Counted from the stretch's first letter, positions 8,132 to 18,066 are shown. The stretch is 64,000 nt of DNA from Streptomyces zhaozhouensis (GCF_900230195.1 NZ_OCNE01000008.1:124001-188000), one strand, 5' to 3'. Notes: generated from the sequence alone by a model not told the origin. A program made the numbers and translations.

Positions 8132-9562
8132 TCAGAGAATCGCGCCCGGGGCGTACCCGGCGGCCTCCGGGTAGCGCTTGACGACCTCGTCGACACGCGC
8201 CACCACGGCGGCCACCTGGCCGTGCGCGGCTCCCGTGAAGGAGAGCCGGTCGGCCATCAGCTCCTCGAGCGCCGGCCGGTCCAGCGGCACGCGCTCGTCC
8301 GCCGCGAGCCGGTCCAGCAGCTCGTTCCGCTCAGCACCCTCCCGCATCCGCAGCGCGGACGCCACCGCGTGTTCCTTGATCGCCTCGTGCGCGCTCTCCC
8401 GCCCGACGCCGGCGCGCACCGCCGCCATCAGCACCTTGGTGGTCGCCAGGAACGGCAGATAGCGGTCCAGCTCGCGGGCGACGACCGGCGGGAAGACCCC
8501 GAACTCGTCGAGCACCGTCAGCATCGTCTCGACCAGCCCGTCGAAGGCGAAGAACGCGTCGGGAAGCGCCACCCTGCGCACGACGGAGCAGGAGACGTCC
8601 CCCTCGTTCCACTGGTCGCCCGCCAGTTCGCCGGTCATCGAGGCATAGCCGCGCAGCACGACGGCGAGCCCGTTGACGCGTTCGCACGAGCGGGTGTTCA
8701 TCTTGTGCGGCATCGCCGAGGAGCCGACCTGTCCCGGCTGGAAGCCCTCGGTGACCAGCTCCTGCCCGGCCATCAGCCGGATCGTCTTGGCCAACGAGGA
8801 GGGGGCGCCGGCCAGTTGGACCAGCGCGCTGACCACCTCGTAGTCCAGGGAACGGGGGTAGACCTGCCCGACCGAGCCCAGGACCTGGGTGAAGCCGAGG
8901 TGCCCGGCGACCCGCCCCTCCAGCTCGGCGAGCCGGTGCTCGTCCCCGCCCAGCAGGTCCAGCATGTCCTGCGAGGTGCCGACCGGGCCCTTCACCCCGC
9001 GCAGCGGGTAGCGGGCCAGCAGCTCCTCCAGCCGGCCGAAGGCCACCAGCAGCTCGTCGGCGGCGGTGGCGAACCGCTTGCCCAGCGTCGTCGCCTGCGC
9101 CGGCACGTTGTGCGAACGCCCGGCCATCACCAGCCCGGCGTGCTCGCCCGCCAGCCGTCCGAGCCGGGCGAGCAGCGCGACCGTGCGGTCCCGCACCAGC
9201 TCCAGGGAGAGCCGCTGCTGCAACTGCTCGACGTTCTCCGTCAGGTCGCGGGAGGTCATGCCCTTGTGGATCTGCTCGTGCCCGGCGAGCGCGTTGAACT
9301 CCTCGATCCGCGCCTTCACATCGTGCCGGGTGACCCGCTCGCGCTCCGCGATGGAGGCCAGGTCGACCGACTCCAGCACCCGCCGGTAGTCGTCGACCGC
9401 GCCGGCCGGCACCTCGACGCCCAGGTCGGCCAGGGCCGCGAGCACCGCCAGCCACAGCCGGCGCTCCAGCACGATCTTGTTCTCGGGGGACCAGAGCCGG
9501 GCCAGCTCCACCGAGGCGTAGCGGCCGGCCAGGACGTTCGGAATGCGCGGCTTGTCAGTCAC
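8132..9562 (-). CDS. purB: Adenylosuccinate lyase
   Basis: Fumarase/aspartase-superfamily lyase that splits SAICAR to AICAR and adenylosuccinate to AMP, releasing fumarate, in purine synthesis. The 476-residue length is normal. The superfamily signature [15 protein letters not shown] contains the catalytic-loop serine. The active-site segments [27 protein letters not shown] and [11 protein letters not shown] are all intact. GTG at 9562 begins [15 protein letters not shown], as in actinobacterial PurB. It starts 11 bp after the SGNH hydrolase stop, so the two are probably one transcript. Confidence 0.97.
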   Translation of the reverse strand: MTDKPRIPNVLAGRYASVELARLWSPENKIVLERRLWLAVLAALADLGVEVPAGAVDDYRRVLESVDLASIAERERVTRHDVKARIEEFNALAGHEQIHKGMTSRDLTENVEQLQQRLSLELVRDRTVALLARLGRLAGEHAGLVMAGRSHNVPAQATTLGKRFATAADELLVAFGRLEELLARYPLRGVKGPVGTSQDMLDLLGGDEHRLAELEGRVAGHLGFTQVLGSVGQVYPRSLDYEVVSALVQLAGAPSSLAKTIRLMAGQELVTEGFQPGQVGSSAMPHKMNTRSCERVNGLAVVLRGYASMTGELAGDQWNEGDVSCSVVRRVALPDAFFAFDGLVETMLTVLDEFGVFPPVVARELDRYLPFLATTKVLMAAVRAGVGRESAHEAIKEHAVASALRMREGAERNELLDRLAADERVPLDRPALEELMADRLSFTGAAHGQVAAVVARVDEVVKRYPEAAGYAPGAIL

Positions 9563-9573
9563 AAGGCCGGATT

Positions 9574-10368
9574 CTACGGCCCCTTCTCCCAGGCCACGGG
9601 CGCCAGGTCGGGTCGCTTGGCGGGGCGGCCGTCGCCGGAGGAACGCCCGGTCAGCCGGCGTCCGATCCACGGCAGCAGATACTGCCGGGCGAACCGCGCG
9701 TCCGCCGCGCGCCGCGCGTACCAGCGGCCGGGCGCGGTCGCCGGCAGCGGCTCGTCCCAGTCGAACGCGGGCTCGCCGCCCAGCCGTTCCCACACGGCCT
9801 CGGCGATCCTGCGGTGCCCCTCGGTCGTCAGGTGCAGCCGGTCGTCGGCCCACATCCGGGGGTCGCCGAGCGACTTCGCCGCGTAGAGGTCGACCACGAG
9901 CGCGCCGTGCCGCCCGGCGATCTCGTCGATCGCGGCGAAGAGCGCCTCCATCCGGCCCCGGTACCGGTCGAGCACGGGCCCCTGCCGCCCGGGGCTGCGC
10001 ATCAGCACCAACTGCCGGCAGTTGGGAGCCAGTTCGCCCGCCGCTCGGTCCAGCAGCCCGCAGATCTCGTCGATGTCGCAGCGCGGGCGCAGCACGTCGT
10101 TGAGGCCGCCGACGAGGGTGACCAGGTCGGCGCCCATGGCGGCCGCGACGGGCACCTGGTCCTCGGCGATCTGGCGCATCAGCTTGCCGCGCACCGCCAG
10201 GTTGGCGTAGCGGAAGTCGGAGCGCTGCTCGCCGAGCCGCTGGGCCAACAGGTCGGCCCAGCCCCGGTAGCCGCCGTCGGGCAGGGCGTCGGACATGCCC
10301 TCGGTGAACGAGTCGCCCAGGGCGACCAGACTGCGGAACTCTGCGATCTCGTGCATGGCGCCGTCCAT
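9574..10368 (-). CDS. SGNH/GDSL hydrolase
   Basis: A 264-residue cytoplasmic SGNH esterase/lipase-type protein. Block I is GDSFTEG with Ser at about 20. Block III is LVGGLND (Asn oxyanion residue). Block V is DDRLHLTTEGHRRIA with catalytic Asp and His. There is no signal peptide. ATG 10368 or the internal ATG 10356 (MHEIAEFRSLVALGDS) may be the true start; the second fits family N-termini better. It lies directly upstream of purB. The natural ester substrate is unknown. Confidence 0.88.
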   Translation of the reverse strand: MDGAMHEIAEFRSLVALGDSFTEGMSDALPDGGYRGWADLLAQRLGEQRSDFRYANLAVRGKLMRQIAEDQVPVAAAMGADLVTLVGGLNDVLRPRCDIDEICGLLDRAAGELAPNCRQLVLMRSPGRQGPVLDRYRGRMEALFAAIDEIAGRHGALVVDLYAAKSLGDPRMWADDRLHLTTEGHRRIAEAVWERLGGEPAFDWDEPLPATAPGRWYARRAADARFARQYLLPWIGRRLTGRSSGDGRPAKRPDLAPVAWEKGP

Positions 10369-10427
10369 GCTAACGAGTACGGCACGGCGTGCGCCGCCCG
10401 CCCGGTGGGCACCGGGTCATCGCCGGG

Positions 10428-10844
10428 TCAACCCGGCAGGTTGCGCGCCACCGCCCAGACCGCGGCCACGGCCAGCACCGCCGCGGTGGCCGCCGGCGTG
10501 AACCGGGGCCGGTACCGTTCACCGCGCAGTCCGGCGGCCAGCCAGCGCCCGGAGAGGAAGAGGGCCAGCGGCACGCCGAGGAGCAGCAGCACCGGGTTGG
10601 CCGCGAACGCCCCCGCCGGGTCGAGATGGAGCAGGTCGTAGGACATCCGGGTCGCGCCGCAGGCGGGGCAGTCGAGGCCGGTGGCCCAGTTGACCGGGCA
10701 GCGGGGGAGGAGGGCGCCGCCCTGGTGCGGGTCGGTGCGCCACAGGTAGAGGGCGCCGAGAAGGCCGGCGCCCCACGCGGCGAGCGGTGGCGCGGCGGGG
10801 TGTACCCGGCGCGCCACCGCTTCGGTCCGCCGTACGCGGTCCAC
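10428..10844 (-). CDS. DUF2752 membrane protein
   Basis: A 138-residue protein with the DUF2752 signature CPVNWATGLDCPACGATR (two Cys clusters) between hydrophobic helices, and two more helices after NPVLLLLGVPLALFL. Such proteins are short inner-membrane proteins of unknown role, often encoded beside TM2-domain proteins, as here (5 bp from the TM2 gene). Confidence 0.82.
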   Translation of the reverse strand: MDRVRRTEAVARRVHPAAPPLAAWGAGLLGALYLWRTDPHQGGALLPRCPVNWATGLDCPACGATRMSYDLLHLDPAGAFAANPVLLLLGVPLALFLSGRWLAAGLRGERYRPRFTPAATAAVLAVAAVWAVARNLPG

Positions 10845-10849
10845 GGCTG

Positions 10850-11236
10850 TCAGTTCTTCAGGACCCGGCCGTCACCGTCGGTGCGGTCGTCCTTGACGAG
10901 GAAGAGGATGCCGTCGATCAGCGCCCAGACGCCCAGGCCACCGCAGGTGAGCAGCTGCGCGACGGCCATGCCGGCGTGCCCGGTGTACCAGCGGCCGGCG
11001 CCGACGCCGCCCAGCAGGATCTGGAGCACACCCGCGACGATCTTGGACTTGTGGGAGTAGGGACGGCCGTAGGGGTCGTACCCGTAGGGCGCGTTGGGGT
11101 CCGCGCCGTAGCCGGGCTGCCCGCCGTAGCCGCCCGCGTAGCCGCCGGGCGGCTGCTGCGGGTAGCCGTACCCGGGCTGGCCGCCCGGCGGGGGCTGCTG
11201 CGGGTTGGGCTGCTGGTAGGGATTCTGGTCGGACAT
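10850..11236 (-). CDS. TM2-domain membrane protein with Pro/Gly/Tyr-rich N-terminus
   Basis: A 128-residue protein. The first ~60 residues are low-complexity (NPYQQPNPQQPPPGGQPG and GYGGQPGYG repeats). The TM2 domain follows with IVAGVLQILLGGVGAGRWY, then GMAVAQLLTCGGLGVWALIDGILFL, which carries the conserved DG between helices. ATG 11236 has GGGGGG upstream. It is probably cotranscribed with the DUF2752 gene, 5 bp downstream. Function is unknown. Confidence 0.85.
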   Translation of the reverse strand: MSDQNPYQQPNPQQPPPGGQPGYGYPQQPPGGYAGGYGGQPGYGADPNAPYGYDPYGRPYSHKSKIVAGVLQILLGGVGAGRWYTGHAGMAVAQLLTCGGLGVWALIDGILFLVKDDRTDGDGRVLKN

Positions 11237-11353
11237 GTCCCCCCAAAGGACGATGAGCGGTTGGGAAAACGGGAACGGCCGCCACTGGAGAACGCGGCCA
11301 GGCGACATACTGCCAAACAACCGGATCATCGGGTAACGCGCCGGGTGCCTCCC

Positions 11354-11836
11354 TCACTCCTCGGACACCCCGGGCGCCCCCTCCGGTTCCGTGAGATGCA
11401 TCGCGGCCTCCTCGGCGGTCGCCGCGCCGCCGTCGATCCCCTCGTCCTCCGCGGCGACCGGGTCCGGCCGCAGCGTCGCCTCGTCGCTCGCCCGCACCAG
11501 CCGCCCGGCGCGTGCGTCACCGACCTGGTCGCGGTCCACCGGCTCGCCCTCGCTGTCCGGCAGGTCGCCGACGCCGTCGCCCTCCGGCGGCCGGACGTCG
11601 GGCGTCTCCTCGGTCAGCCGCTGGTCGAGGCTGGGCCCCTCGCGCTGGCCGCGCGCCGTGGTGCCGGGGTCGTCGACGGCCAGCGGCTTCTCCGGCGGGG
11701 AGTAGCCCTCGTCGAGGGTGGCGTCCTCGTCGTAGCCGTCGAGGCTGTTCTCCAGGTCCAGCTCGTAGGGGTCGTCCCTGGTCTCCGACGTGGTCGGCTG
11801 GTAGACCTCGTCGCCCATCGCGGCGTCGTCACTCAT
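11354..11836 (-). CDS. DUF5709-like acidic protein
   Basis: A 160-residue, strongly acidic and mostly disordered protein. It contains DDPYELDLENSLDGYDEDATLDEGYSPP-type text around residues 20-50, and later SLDQRLTEETPD and GRLVRASDE phrases typical of DUF5709 proteins of actinobacteria. ATG 11836 is preceded by GGGAGGGCTGGAG. I know of no function for the family. The 117 bp to the TM2 gene hold no other ORF. Confidence 0.75.
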   Translation of the reverse strand: MSDDAAMGDEVYQPTTSETRDDPYELDLENSLDGYDEDATLDEGYSPPEKPLAVDDPGTTARGQREGPSLDQRLTEETPDVRPPEGDGVGDLPDSEGEPVDRDQVGDARAGRLVRASDEATLRPDPVAAEDEGIDGGAATAEEAAMHLTEPEGAPGVSEE

Positions 11837-12067
11837 CTCCAGCCCTCCCTTCTGTCCGCTCCGGCTTCCCCGGCACCGCCGGGACAAAACGCCCGTTCGG
11901 TGGGCGAAACGGCGACGCGTGCGAGGTGGGGGAGTGTCGGGCGGGATCTGTGCGCCCCCTCCATCGCGGGGTCACCCGCCGCGCCCGGGTGTCGACGAGC
12001 TGTGTGCCGAGGTCGCCGGGGCACCCGGGCCCCCGCCCGGCCGGGGGCGGCGCGTCGGACGGTCGGC

Positions 12068-13306
12068 TCAGCCGATCTGCCGTCGGCGGCCGGCGAGGGC
12101 CCCGGCCACCATCTGCGGCACCACCAGCACCATCAGGAAGGCCAACGGCAGCCGCCACCCGCCGTCCAGGTCGTAGAGCACCCCGACCAGCAGCGGCCCG
12201 GGGATCGACAGCAGGTAGCCCATGCCCTGGGCGAACGCGGAGAGGCGGACGACGATCCCGCCGTCCCTGCCGCGCAGCGCGATCATCGTGAGGGCCAGCG
12301 GGAACGCGCAGTTGGAGACGCCCAGCAGCCCCGCCCACAGCCACGGCGCCGTCGCCGGCGCGGCCCACAGCCCCGCGTACCCGGCGAGCCCGAAGAAGCC
12401 GAGGGCCACCGCGATGCCGCCCTGCCCGCCGCGCAGCCGTCCGACGACCGCGCCCAGCGCGAAGGAGAGCGGGATGCCCAGCACCGAGGTGAGCGCGAAG
12501 AGCAGCCCCGCGGCCTCCGCCGAGATCCCGGCGTCCCGGAAGACCTGCGGCAGCCAGCCGATCACGACGTAGGCGGCGGTCGCCTGGAGCCCGAAGTAGA
12601 CCGCCAGCGCCCAGGCCGTCGGGTTCCTGGTCAGCCGCGGCGCCACGGCCGGCGCCTCGGCGGGCTCGGAGGGGGAGGCCGGAGCGGTGCCGGCGCGCGT
12701 CAGGGCCAGCCAGGGCAGCACCGCGACGCCCGCCAGCAGCGCCCAGGCGCCCACCCCGACCCGCCAGTCGCCGAACCGGTCGGCCAGCGGGACGGTCACC
12801 GCCGCCGCCGTCGAGGCGCCCACGTTCAGCGCCATCGCGTAGGCGCCGGTCATCGCGCCGACCCGCTCCGGGAAGCGCTCCTTGACCACGACCGGCATCA
12901 ACACGTTGACCAGCGCGATCCCCGCCAGCGCCAGGGTGCTCAGGGCGAGGAACGCGCCCGCGTTCCCCGCCAGCGGGCGCAGCGCCAGGCCCGCCGTCAG
13001 CACCACCATGCCCAGCAGCACCACCGGGTCGGGTCCGTGCCGCCGGGCCAGCGGGGGAGCGGCGAAGCCCACCAGGGCGAAGCAGGCGGCCGGCATCGAG
13101 GTCAGCAGGCCGGCGACCGGGGCACTCATGCCCAGCCCCGCCCTGGCCTCCTCCAGCACCGGCCCGAGGCTGGTGACGGCGGGACGCAGGTTCGCCGCCG
13201 CCAGCAGCAGCGCGGGCACGGCCAACCGCCGCGCCCAGACCAGGGACCTGGGCGGTGCGTCGCGCGCCGCGGCGTGGTCGGCGGTCGCGGCGTCCCGGGA
13301 GGTCAT
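12068..13306 (-). CDS. MFS transporter, CynX/NimT-like
   Basis: A 412-residue 12-helix major facilitator. The first helix reads LAVPALLLAAANLRPAVTSLGPVL, the hallmark N-terminus of the CynX/NimT (cyanate/2-nitroimidazole) branch (NLRPAVTSVGP). A charged central loop lies at about residues 215-235. The substrate is unknown. ATG 13306 is chosen because the frame has no better start before it. No regulator gene is adjacent. Confidence 0.85.
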   Translation of the reverse strand: MTSRDAATADHAAARDAPPRSLVWARRLAVPALLLAAANLRPAVTSLGPVLEEARAGLGMSAPVAGLLTSMPAACFALVGFAAPPLARRHGPDPVVLLGMVVLTAGLALRPLAGNAGAFLALSTLALAGIALVNVLMPVVVKERFPERVGAMTGAYAMALNVGASTAAAVTVPLADRFGDWRVGVGAWALLAGVAVLPWLALTRAGTAPASPSEPAEAPAVAPRLTRNPTAWALAVYFGLQATAAYVVIGWLPQVFRDAGISAEAAGLLFALTSVLGIPLSFALGAVVGRLRGGQGGIAVALGFFGLAGYAGLWAAPATAPWLWAGLLGVSNCAFPLALTMIALRGRDGGIVVRLSAFAQGMGYLLSIPGPLLVGVLYDLDGGWRLPLAFLMVLVVPQMVAGALAGRRRQIG

Positions 13307-13346
13307 TCCCTCATCGTAGGACGCCCGTTCGATCCGGGCGGGCTTC

Positions 13347-14681
13347 TCAGTCGCCGTCCGGGGTGCGCAGGGCGAGGATCGCGATGTCGTCCCCGGCGTC
13401 CCCCGCGCACTCGGTGGCCAGCGCCTCGCACAGCTCCTCCAGCGAGCCGCCCAGCCGGGCCTCCGCCACCCGGGCCAACGTCCGCATCCCGTCGTCCAGC
13501 GACCGGCCCGGCTCCTCGACCAGCCCGTCCGTGTAGAGCACCAGCACGCTCCCGGCCGGCAGCTCCGCCCGGTGCTCCGGGCGCGTGACCCCCGCGTCCA
13601 CGCCCAGCGGCACCCCGGGCTCCTCGTCCAGGAACCGGGGGCGCCGCCCCGGCACCAGCAGCAGCGGCGGCGGGTGGCCGGCGTTGCTCCACCGCACCGC
13701 CCAGTCGGTGCCGCCCGCCGGCTCCACGCGTGCCAGCCACGCCGTGGTGAAGACACTCTCGCCGACCGTGGTCAGGATCTCGTCCAGCTGACTCAGCAGC
13801 GCCCCCGGGGAACGTCCGCCGCTGAGCCCCAGCGCCCGCAGCATGTTGCGCACCTGCGACATCCGCGCCGCCGCCCGGATGTCGTGGCCGACCACGTCCC
13901 CGATCACCGCCACGCACGAGCCGTCCGGCAGCGGCAGCGCGTCGTACCAGTCGCCGCCCAGGTGGTCCGGCTCGTTGGCCGGCCGGTAGATGGTCGCCGC
14001 CGACAGCGGCGCCAGGTCCAGCAGGGTGGGCAGCAGCATCCGTTGGAACGTCTCCGCGCTGCCGCGCACCCGCTGGTAGAGCCGGGCGTGCTCGATCGCC
14101 ACCCCCGCCGTGCCGGCGAGCGCGCGGATCACCCCCTCGTCGTGCTCGTCGAAGGGGCGCCCGTCGCGTCGTTCGGAGAGATAGATGTTGCCGTAGACCC
14201 GCTCCCGCACCCGGATCGCCACCCCCAGCAGGGAACGCATCGGCGGATGGCCCGGCGGGTAGCCGGCCGACTCCGGGTGTGCCGAGACCTCCGCCACCCG
14301 CAGCGGCTCGGGATGATGGATCAGATGTCCCAGCAGGCCGCGTCCGCGCGGCAGTTCGACGCCCTCCAGGTTCTCCAGCTCCTGGCGGTCCAGCCCCAGC
14401 GGGATGAACTCGGCCAGCGCGTCCCCCTCCTCGTCCAGCACCCCCAACGCCCCGTACCGCGCGCCGACCAGGTGCATCGCCGTGCTGACGATCCGCCGCA
14501 GCACGGCCGGCAGCTCCAGCTCCCCGCTGATGCCGAGCACCGCGTCGAGCAGCCCCTGGAGGCTGCCCTGGGCGCGGGCCAGGTCGTGCAGCTGCGCGCT
14601 GATCCGGTCCAGGTCCGTGGACAGCGGCAGGTCCAGCAGGGAGGAGTAGGGGATGTCCGGGTGGTCCCGGTGCTGCGCCAT
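13347..14681 (-). CDS. GAF-domain PP2C/SpoIIE-type protein phosphatase
   Basis: A 444-residue protein with a GAF sensor domain at about 45-190 (LVGARYGALGVLDEEG … YGNIYLSERR) and a SpoIIE/PP2C serine phosphatase domain at about 210-440. Metal-binding aspartates are in GGDWYDALPL, VIGDVVGHD, YTDGLVE and GDDIAILALR. It would dephosphorylate anti-anti-sigma (STAS) proteins and so feed a sigma-factor partner switch, but no STAS or kinase gene is nearby. ATG 14681 follows GGAGAG. It ends 40 bp from the start of the MFS gene. Confidence 0.9.
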   Translation of the reverse strand: MAQHRDHPDIPYSSLLDLPLSTDLDRISAQLHDLARAQGSLQGLLDAVLGISGELELPAVLRRIVSTAMHLVGARYGALGVLDEEGDALAEFIPLGLDRQELENLEGVELPRGRGLLGHLIHHPEPLRVAEVSAHPESAGYPPGHPPMRSLLGVAIRVRERVYGNIYLSERRDGRPFDEHDEGVIRALAGTAGVAIEHARLYQRVRGSAETFQRMLLPTLLDLAPLSAATIYRPANEPDHLGGDWYDALPLPDGSCVAVIGDVVGHDIRAAARMSQVRNMLRALGLSGGRSPGALLSQLDEILTTVGESVFTTAWLARVEPAGGTDWAVRWSNAGHPPPLLLVPGRRPRFLDEEPGVPLGVDAGVTRPEHRAELPAGSVLVLYTDGLVEEPGRSLDDGMRTLARVAEARLGGSLEELCEALATECAGDAGDDIAILALRTPDGD

Positions 14682-15035
14682 GGGGGTTCTCTCCGTCGGC
14701 CGGCCGTCCAGGGAGCTCCTGGATACGCGTCCCGCCCCCGCCACGCGGGCGACCGGGCCGCAGCCACCCCCCGCCCCCCACCCGGTCGGCGCAGGACGGC
14801 CGCCCGCACGGCCGCTCGGACGCGCGCCGGTGGAACGCCGCCGGAACGGCTGTCGAACGCCCGTCGAACGTGAAGGTTTCTTCGCCGTCTGTTGACCACG
14901 GAGTGACCCGGGGTGATGGTGTGGGCGTCTGTCGTGGTTCTCCGGCGGAGGGAGCCGGCACCGAGTGCCGAGGCCAGGGAACGGCCACAGCGCATCGCGC
15001 GACCCACGTCCTTCACACGGAAAGGTCTCGGAGCC
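14682..15035. other. Intergenic region, divergent promoters
   Basis: These 354 bp lie between the divergent phosphatase and GH16 genes. I see no coding frame on its own merit. Candidate promoter material toward GH16 is the less GC-rich stretch 14870-14900 (AAGGTTTCTTCG … GTTGACC). No clear operator palindrome was found. Confidence 0.4.
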
Positions 15036-15851
15036 ATGACGCACACGCGACGACGCTTCCTCACGGCCGGCGGCGCCGGTCTGGCCGCGGCCGCCGTCGG
15101 CTGGCCGCGCCCGGCCGCCGCGACGGTCGGGCCCACCGCCTGGGAGACGGTGATCAGCGACTCGTTCGCCGACTACGCCACGCTGGAGCGGTCCTGGAAC
15201 TACCTCTACCCCTGGGGCTCTGACCACAACGGCACCGCCCGCATGTACGGGAGCCCCACCGACCACCACCACGTCTCGCTCGACGGGGGGACGCTGACGC
15301 TGCGCGCCACCCGCATCGACTGGGACGAGGGCAACAGCTCGGCCGACCCCCATCTGCCCATCCGCTACCACTCCGGCGCGATCCACGCCAGGCAACACGT
15401 GGTGGTGGGAGCCCAGTTCCCCGAGTGGGAGGTCAAGGGCAGCTTCCGGGCGCCGTCGGCCCCCGGCACCTGGCCCGCGTTCTGGCTGACCGGCGTCAAC
15501 AGCTGGCCGCCGGAGAGCGACATCCTGGAGTACAAGGGGGACGCCCGCAACTGGTTCAACACCTACCGGAACGCCTCGGGCGGCTGGTCCAACACCGTCG
15601 TCGACGTCGCCGACCCCGGCGCCTGGCACAGCTACCGCGCCTGGATCGCCCAGGTCAGCGCCACCGACGTCGACATCCACTACTACCTGGACGACAACTG
15701 GGTGGGCCAGCACCGGGGCGCCGGCTTCGTCGACCAGCCGCTGTGGATCATCGTCAACCTCCAGATGGAGGGCTCCTCCGGCTCCTCGGGGCCGACCACC
15801 GACACCCTCTACCACGCGCGCGACCTCTACGTCGGCCGCACCCGCGCGTAG
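15036..15851 (+). CDS. Tat-exported family 16 glycoside hydrolase
   Basis: A 271-residue secreted endo-glycanase. It begins with a Tat signal (TRRRFLTAGGAGLAAAAVGW, cleavage after about PAAA). The GH16 beta-jelly-roll carries the retaining-mechanism motif ExDxxE as E160-S-D162-I-L-E165 (nucleophile, helper, acid/base), preceded by WPAFWLTG. Likely substrates of the fold are beta-1,3/1,4-glucans, agar or similar polymers; the exact one cannot be read. ATG 15036 has AAAGG and GGAG upstream. The next gene, GH97, is also exported, suggesting a two-enzyme carbohydrate locus. Confidence 0.9.
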   Translation: MTHTRRRFLTAGGAGLAAAAVGWPRPAAATVGPTAWETVISDSFADYATLERSWNYLYPWGSDHNGTARMYGSPTDHHHVSLDGGTLTLRATRIDWDEGNSSADPHLPIRYHSGAIHARQHVVVGAQFPEWEVKGSFRAPSAPGTWPAFWLTGVNSWPPESDILEYKGDARNWFNTYRNASGGWSNTVVDVADPGAWHSYRAWIAQVSATDVDIHYYLDDNWVGQHRGAGFVDQPLWIIVNLQMEGSSGSSGPTTDTLYHARDLYVGRTRA

Positions 15852-16008
15852 CCGCGCCGGGCGGGCCCTCGCGGCGCGACCGCCGCCGCCCCGACGCGGC
15901 ACGGTGGTCGTCCCGTCGCGCACGACCATTGTCAGGCGGCCGAGCACGGCGACAGGATGTGCTCAGTTCTGTTCGCCCGTGTTGGACTTGTTCGCAATGG
16001 AGCGTGAA

Positions 16009-18066
16009 GTGAACAGCAAGCCGAACCGCCGTACGGTTCTGGGCGCCACCGTGGGGGCGGCGCTCGTCGGGGCCGTCACCACCGCCCCGGCCGCCGCCGA
16101 GTCAGGCGGCACCGCCGCGGGCGCCGCCTCCCGCGGCCTCACCGTCCGCGCGCCGCGCGGCCCGGTGCGGGTGACCGTCCGCCTCGTGGACGGTCGTCTG
16201 CGCTACGAGGTCGCGCGCCGGGGGGAGACCCTGGTCGCCTCCTCGGGGCTCGGCCTGGACCTGGCGGAACGCCCCTCCCTCACCGAGGGGTTGGAGATCG
16301 TGTCCGTCGAACGCGACACCGTGGACGAGACCTGGCGCCCCGTCTGGGGCCCGGACGCGACCGTGCGCAACCACGCCAACGAGTGCGTGGTGCGCACCGT
16401 CCAGCGGGACACCGGGACCCGGCTCGACGTGATCTTCCGGGTCTTCGAGGACGGTGTCGGCCTCCGCTACCGCCTGCCGGCCCAGGACGGGCTCGACCGT
16501 TACACCGTCACCGCCGAGCGCACCGAGTTCGCGCTGCCCGCCGACGCCACCAGCTGGTCGCTGGAGGCCGGCACCGACTGGAACGCCGACGAACGCCACT
16601 ACCGCCGCGCCCCGCTCGCCGAGGTGGCCACCGCGCAGACGCCGTTGACGCTGGCCACCGCGCGGGGGACGCATGTCGTGGTGCACGAGGCGGCGCTGGT
16701 GGACTATCCGAGCATGACCCTGGCGGCGACCGGGCGGGACGACCGGCCGGGCACCCTGGTCAGCGAGCTGATCAGCCTCCCGGACGGCAACAAGGCGCAT
16801 CTGGAGGGCGAGTTCTCCACTCCCTGGCGCACCCTGACCATCGGCGACCGCGCGGGGGACCTCGCCGAGTCCCACCTGATCGAGAACCTCAACGAGCCGT
16901 GCGCGCTCGACGACACCTCCTGGATCACCCCGGGCACCTACGTCGGCGTCTGGTGGGAGCTGCAACGCCGCGACACCACCTGGACCGAGGGGCCGCGGCA
17001 CGGCGCCACCACCGCGCGGGTCAAGGAGTACATCGACCTGGCCCGCGAGGCCGGCGCCGGCCATGTGCTCGCCGAGGGCTGGAACACCGGCGCCGGCGGG
17101 GAGTGGACCGGACAGGACTTTCTCACGCCCAGGGACGACTTCGACCTCCCCGAGGTGCTGCGCTACGCCGAGGCCAACGGCGTCCGCTTCGTCGCGCACA
17201 ACGAGACGCGCGGCTTCGTCGACTACTACGAGGAGCACCTGGAGACCATCTTCGGCCGCTACGCCGAGCTGGGCATCGACGCGATCAAGACCGGCTACGC
17301 CACCAGGTTCGAACTGGGCGGCGTCAACCGCAGCCACTACGACCAGGAGGCCGTCCGGCACTACCAGCGCGTCATCGACGCGGCGGCCCGCCACCGCATC
17401 ATGATCAACGCGCACGAGGCCATCAAGCCGACCGGGCTGGCCCGCACCCATCCGCACATGATGACCGGCGAGGGCGTCGCCGGGATGGAACAGCACAACT
17501 ACATGGGTGAGAACGGCAACCCGCCCGAGCAGGCCACCATCCTGCCGTTCACCCGCTTCATGGGCGGCCCCGCCGACTACACCCCCGGCGTGCTCAACGT
17601 GACCTGGGACCCGGCCGGCCTCAACACCCGGGTGCAGACCACCTCGGCCGCGCAACTCGCCCTCTACACGGTCTTCTTCAGCCCGCTCCAGATGCTGGCC
17701 GACACCCCGGAGAACTACCGCGCCCACCCCGGGTTCGCCTATCTCAAGGACATGCCGGCCAGTTGGGACGAGACCAGGTTCCTGGACTGCGAGATAGGCG
17801 ACCACACGGTCGCCGCCCGCCGGAAGGGCGACCTCTGGTACCTCGGGGCGATCACCGACGAGCACGACCGGACGCTGCGGGTGCCCTTGCGCTTCCTGGC
17901 CCGGGGCCGCTACGTCGCCGAGATCTACCAGGACGCCGCCGAGACGACGTGGCGCGAGAACCCCCTCCCGATCGACATCCGCACCGAGACGGTGCGGGCC
18001 TCCACCACGCTCAGGCTGCGCCTGGTCGCCGGCGGAGGCACCGCGATCCGTTTCCGTCCGCTCTGA
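16009..18066 (+). CDS. Secreted family 97 glycoside hydrolase
   Basis: A 685-residue exported enzyme of GH97 (alpha-glucosidase/alpha-galactosidase family). The twin-arginine-like signal NRRTVLGATVGAALVG is followed by PAAA. The N-terminal beta-sandwich (to about 270) contains the family phrase FRVFEDGVGLRYRLP. The TIM barrel has GTYVGVWWELQ, AEGWNTG, DAIKTGY and ATILPFTRFMGGPADYTPG, and a C-terminal beta domain follows. GTG 16009 has GGAG six bases upstream; ATG 15997 is an in-frame alternative without one. It follows the GH16 gene on the same strand by 157 bp. Confidence 0.9.
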   Translation: MNSKPNRRTVLGATVGAALVGAVTTAPAAAESGGTAAGAASRGLTVRAPRGPVRVTVRLVDGRLRYEVARRGETLVASSGLGLDLAERPSLTEGLEIVSVERDTVDETWRPVWGPDATVRNHANECVVRTVQRDTGTRLDVIFRVFEDGVGLRYRLPAQDGLDRYTVTAERTEFALPADATSWSLEAGTDWNADERHYRRAPLAEVATAQTPLTLATARGTHVVVHEAALVDYPSMTLAATGRDDRPGTLVSELISLPDGNKAHLEGEFSTPWRTLTIGDRAGDLAESHLIENLNEPCALDDTSWITPGTYVGVWWELQRRDTTWTEGPRHGATTARVKEYIDLAREAGAGHVLAEGWNTGAGGEWTGQDFLTPRDDFDLPEVLRYAEANGVRFVAHNETRGFVDYYEEHLETIFGRYAELGIDAIKTGYATRFELGGVNRSHYDQEAVRHYQRVIDAAARHRIMINAHEAIKPTGLARTHPHMMTGEGVAGMEQHNYMGENGNPPEQATILPFTRFMGGPADYTPGVLNVTWDPAGLNTRVQTTSAAQLALYTVFFSPLQMLADTPENYRAHPGFAYLKDMPASWDETRFLDCEIGDHTVAARRKGDLWYLGAITDEHDRTLRVPLRFLARGRYVAEIYQDAAETTWRENPLPIDIRTETVRASTTLRLRLVAGGGTAIRFRPL

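Noticed and set aside
10787..13588. 933-codon open frame on the + strand
   Set aside because: It is antisense to the DUF2752, TM2, DUF5709 and MFS genes, is rich in Arg/Pro/Gly/His, and has no domain. It is a GC-driven shadow.
13347..15947. 866-codon minus-strand frame that would extend the GAF-SpoIIE phosphatase N-terminally
   Set aside because: The upstream half is antisense to GH16, has shadow-type composition, and there is a good ribosome-binding site before ATG 14681.
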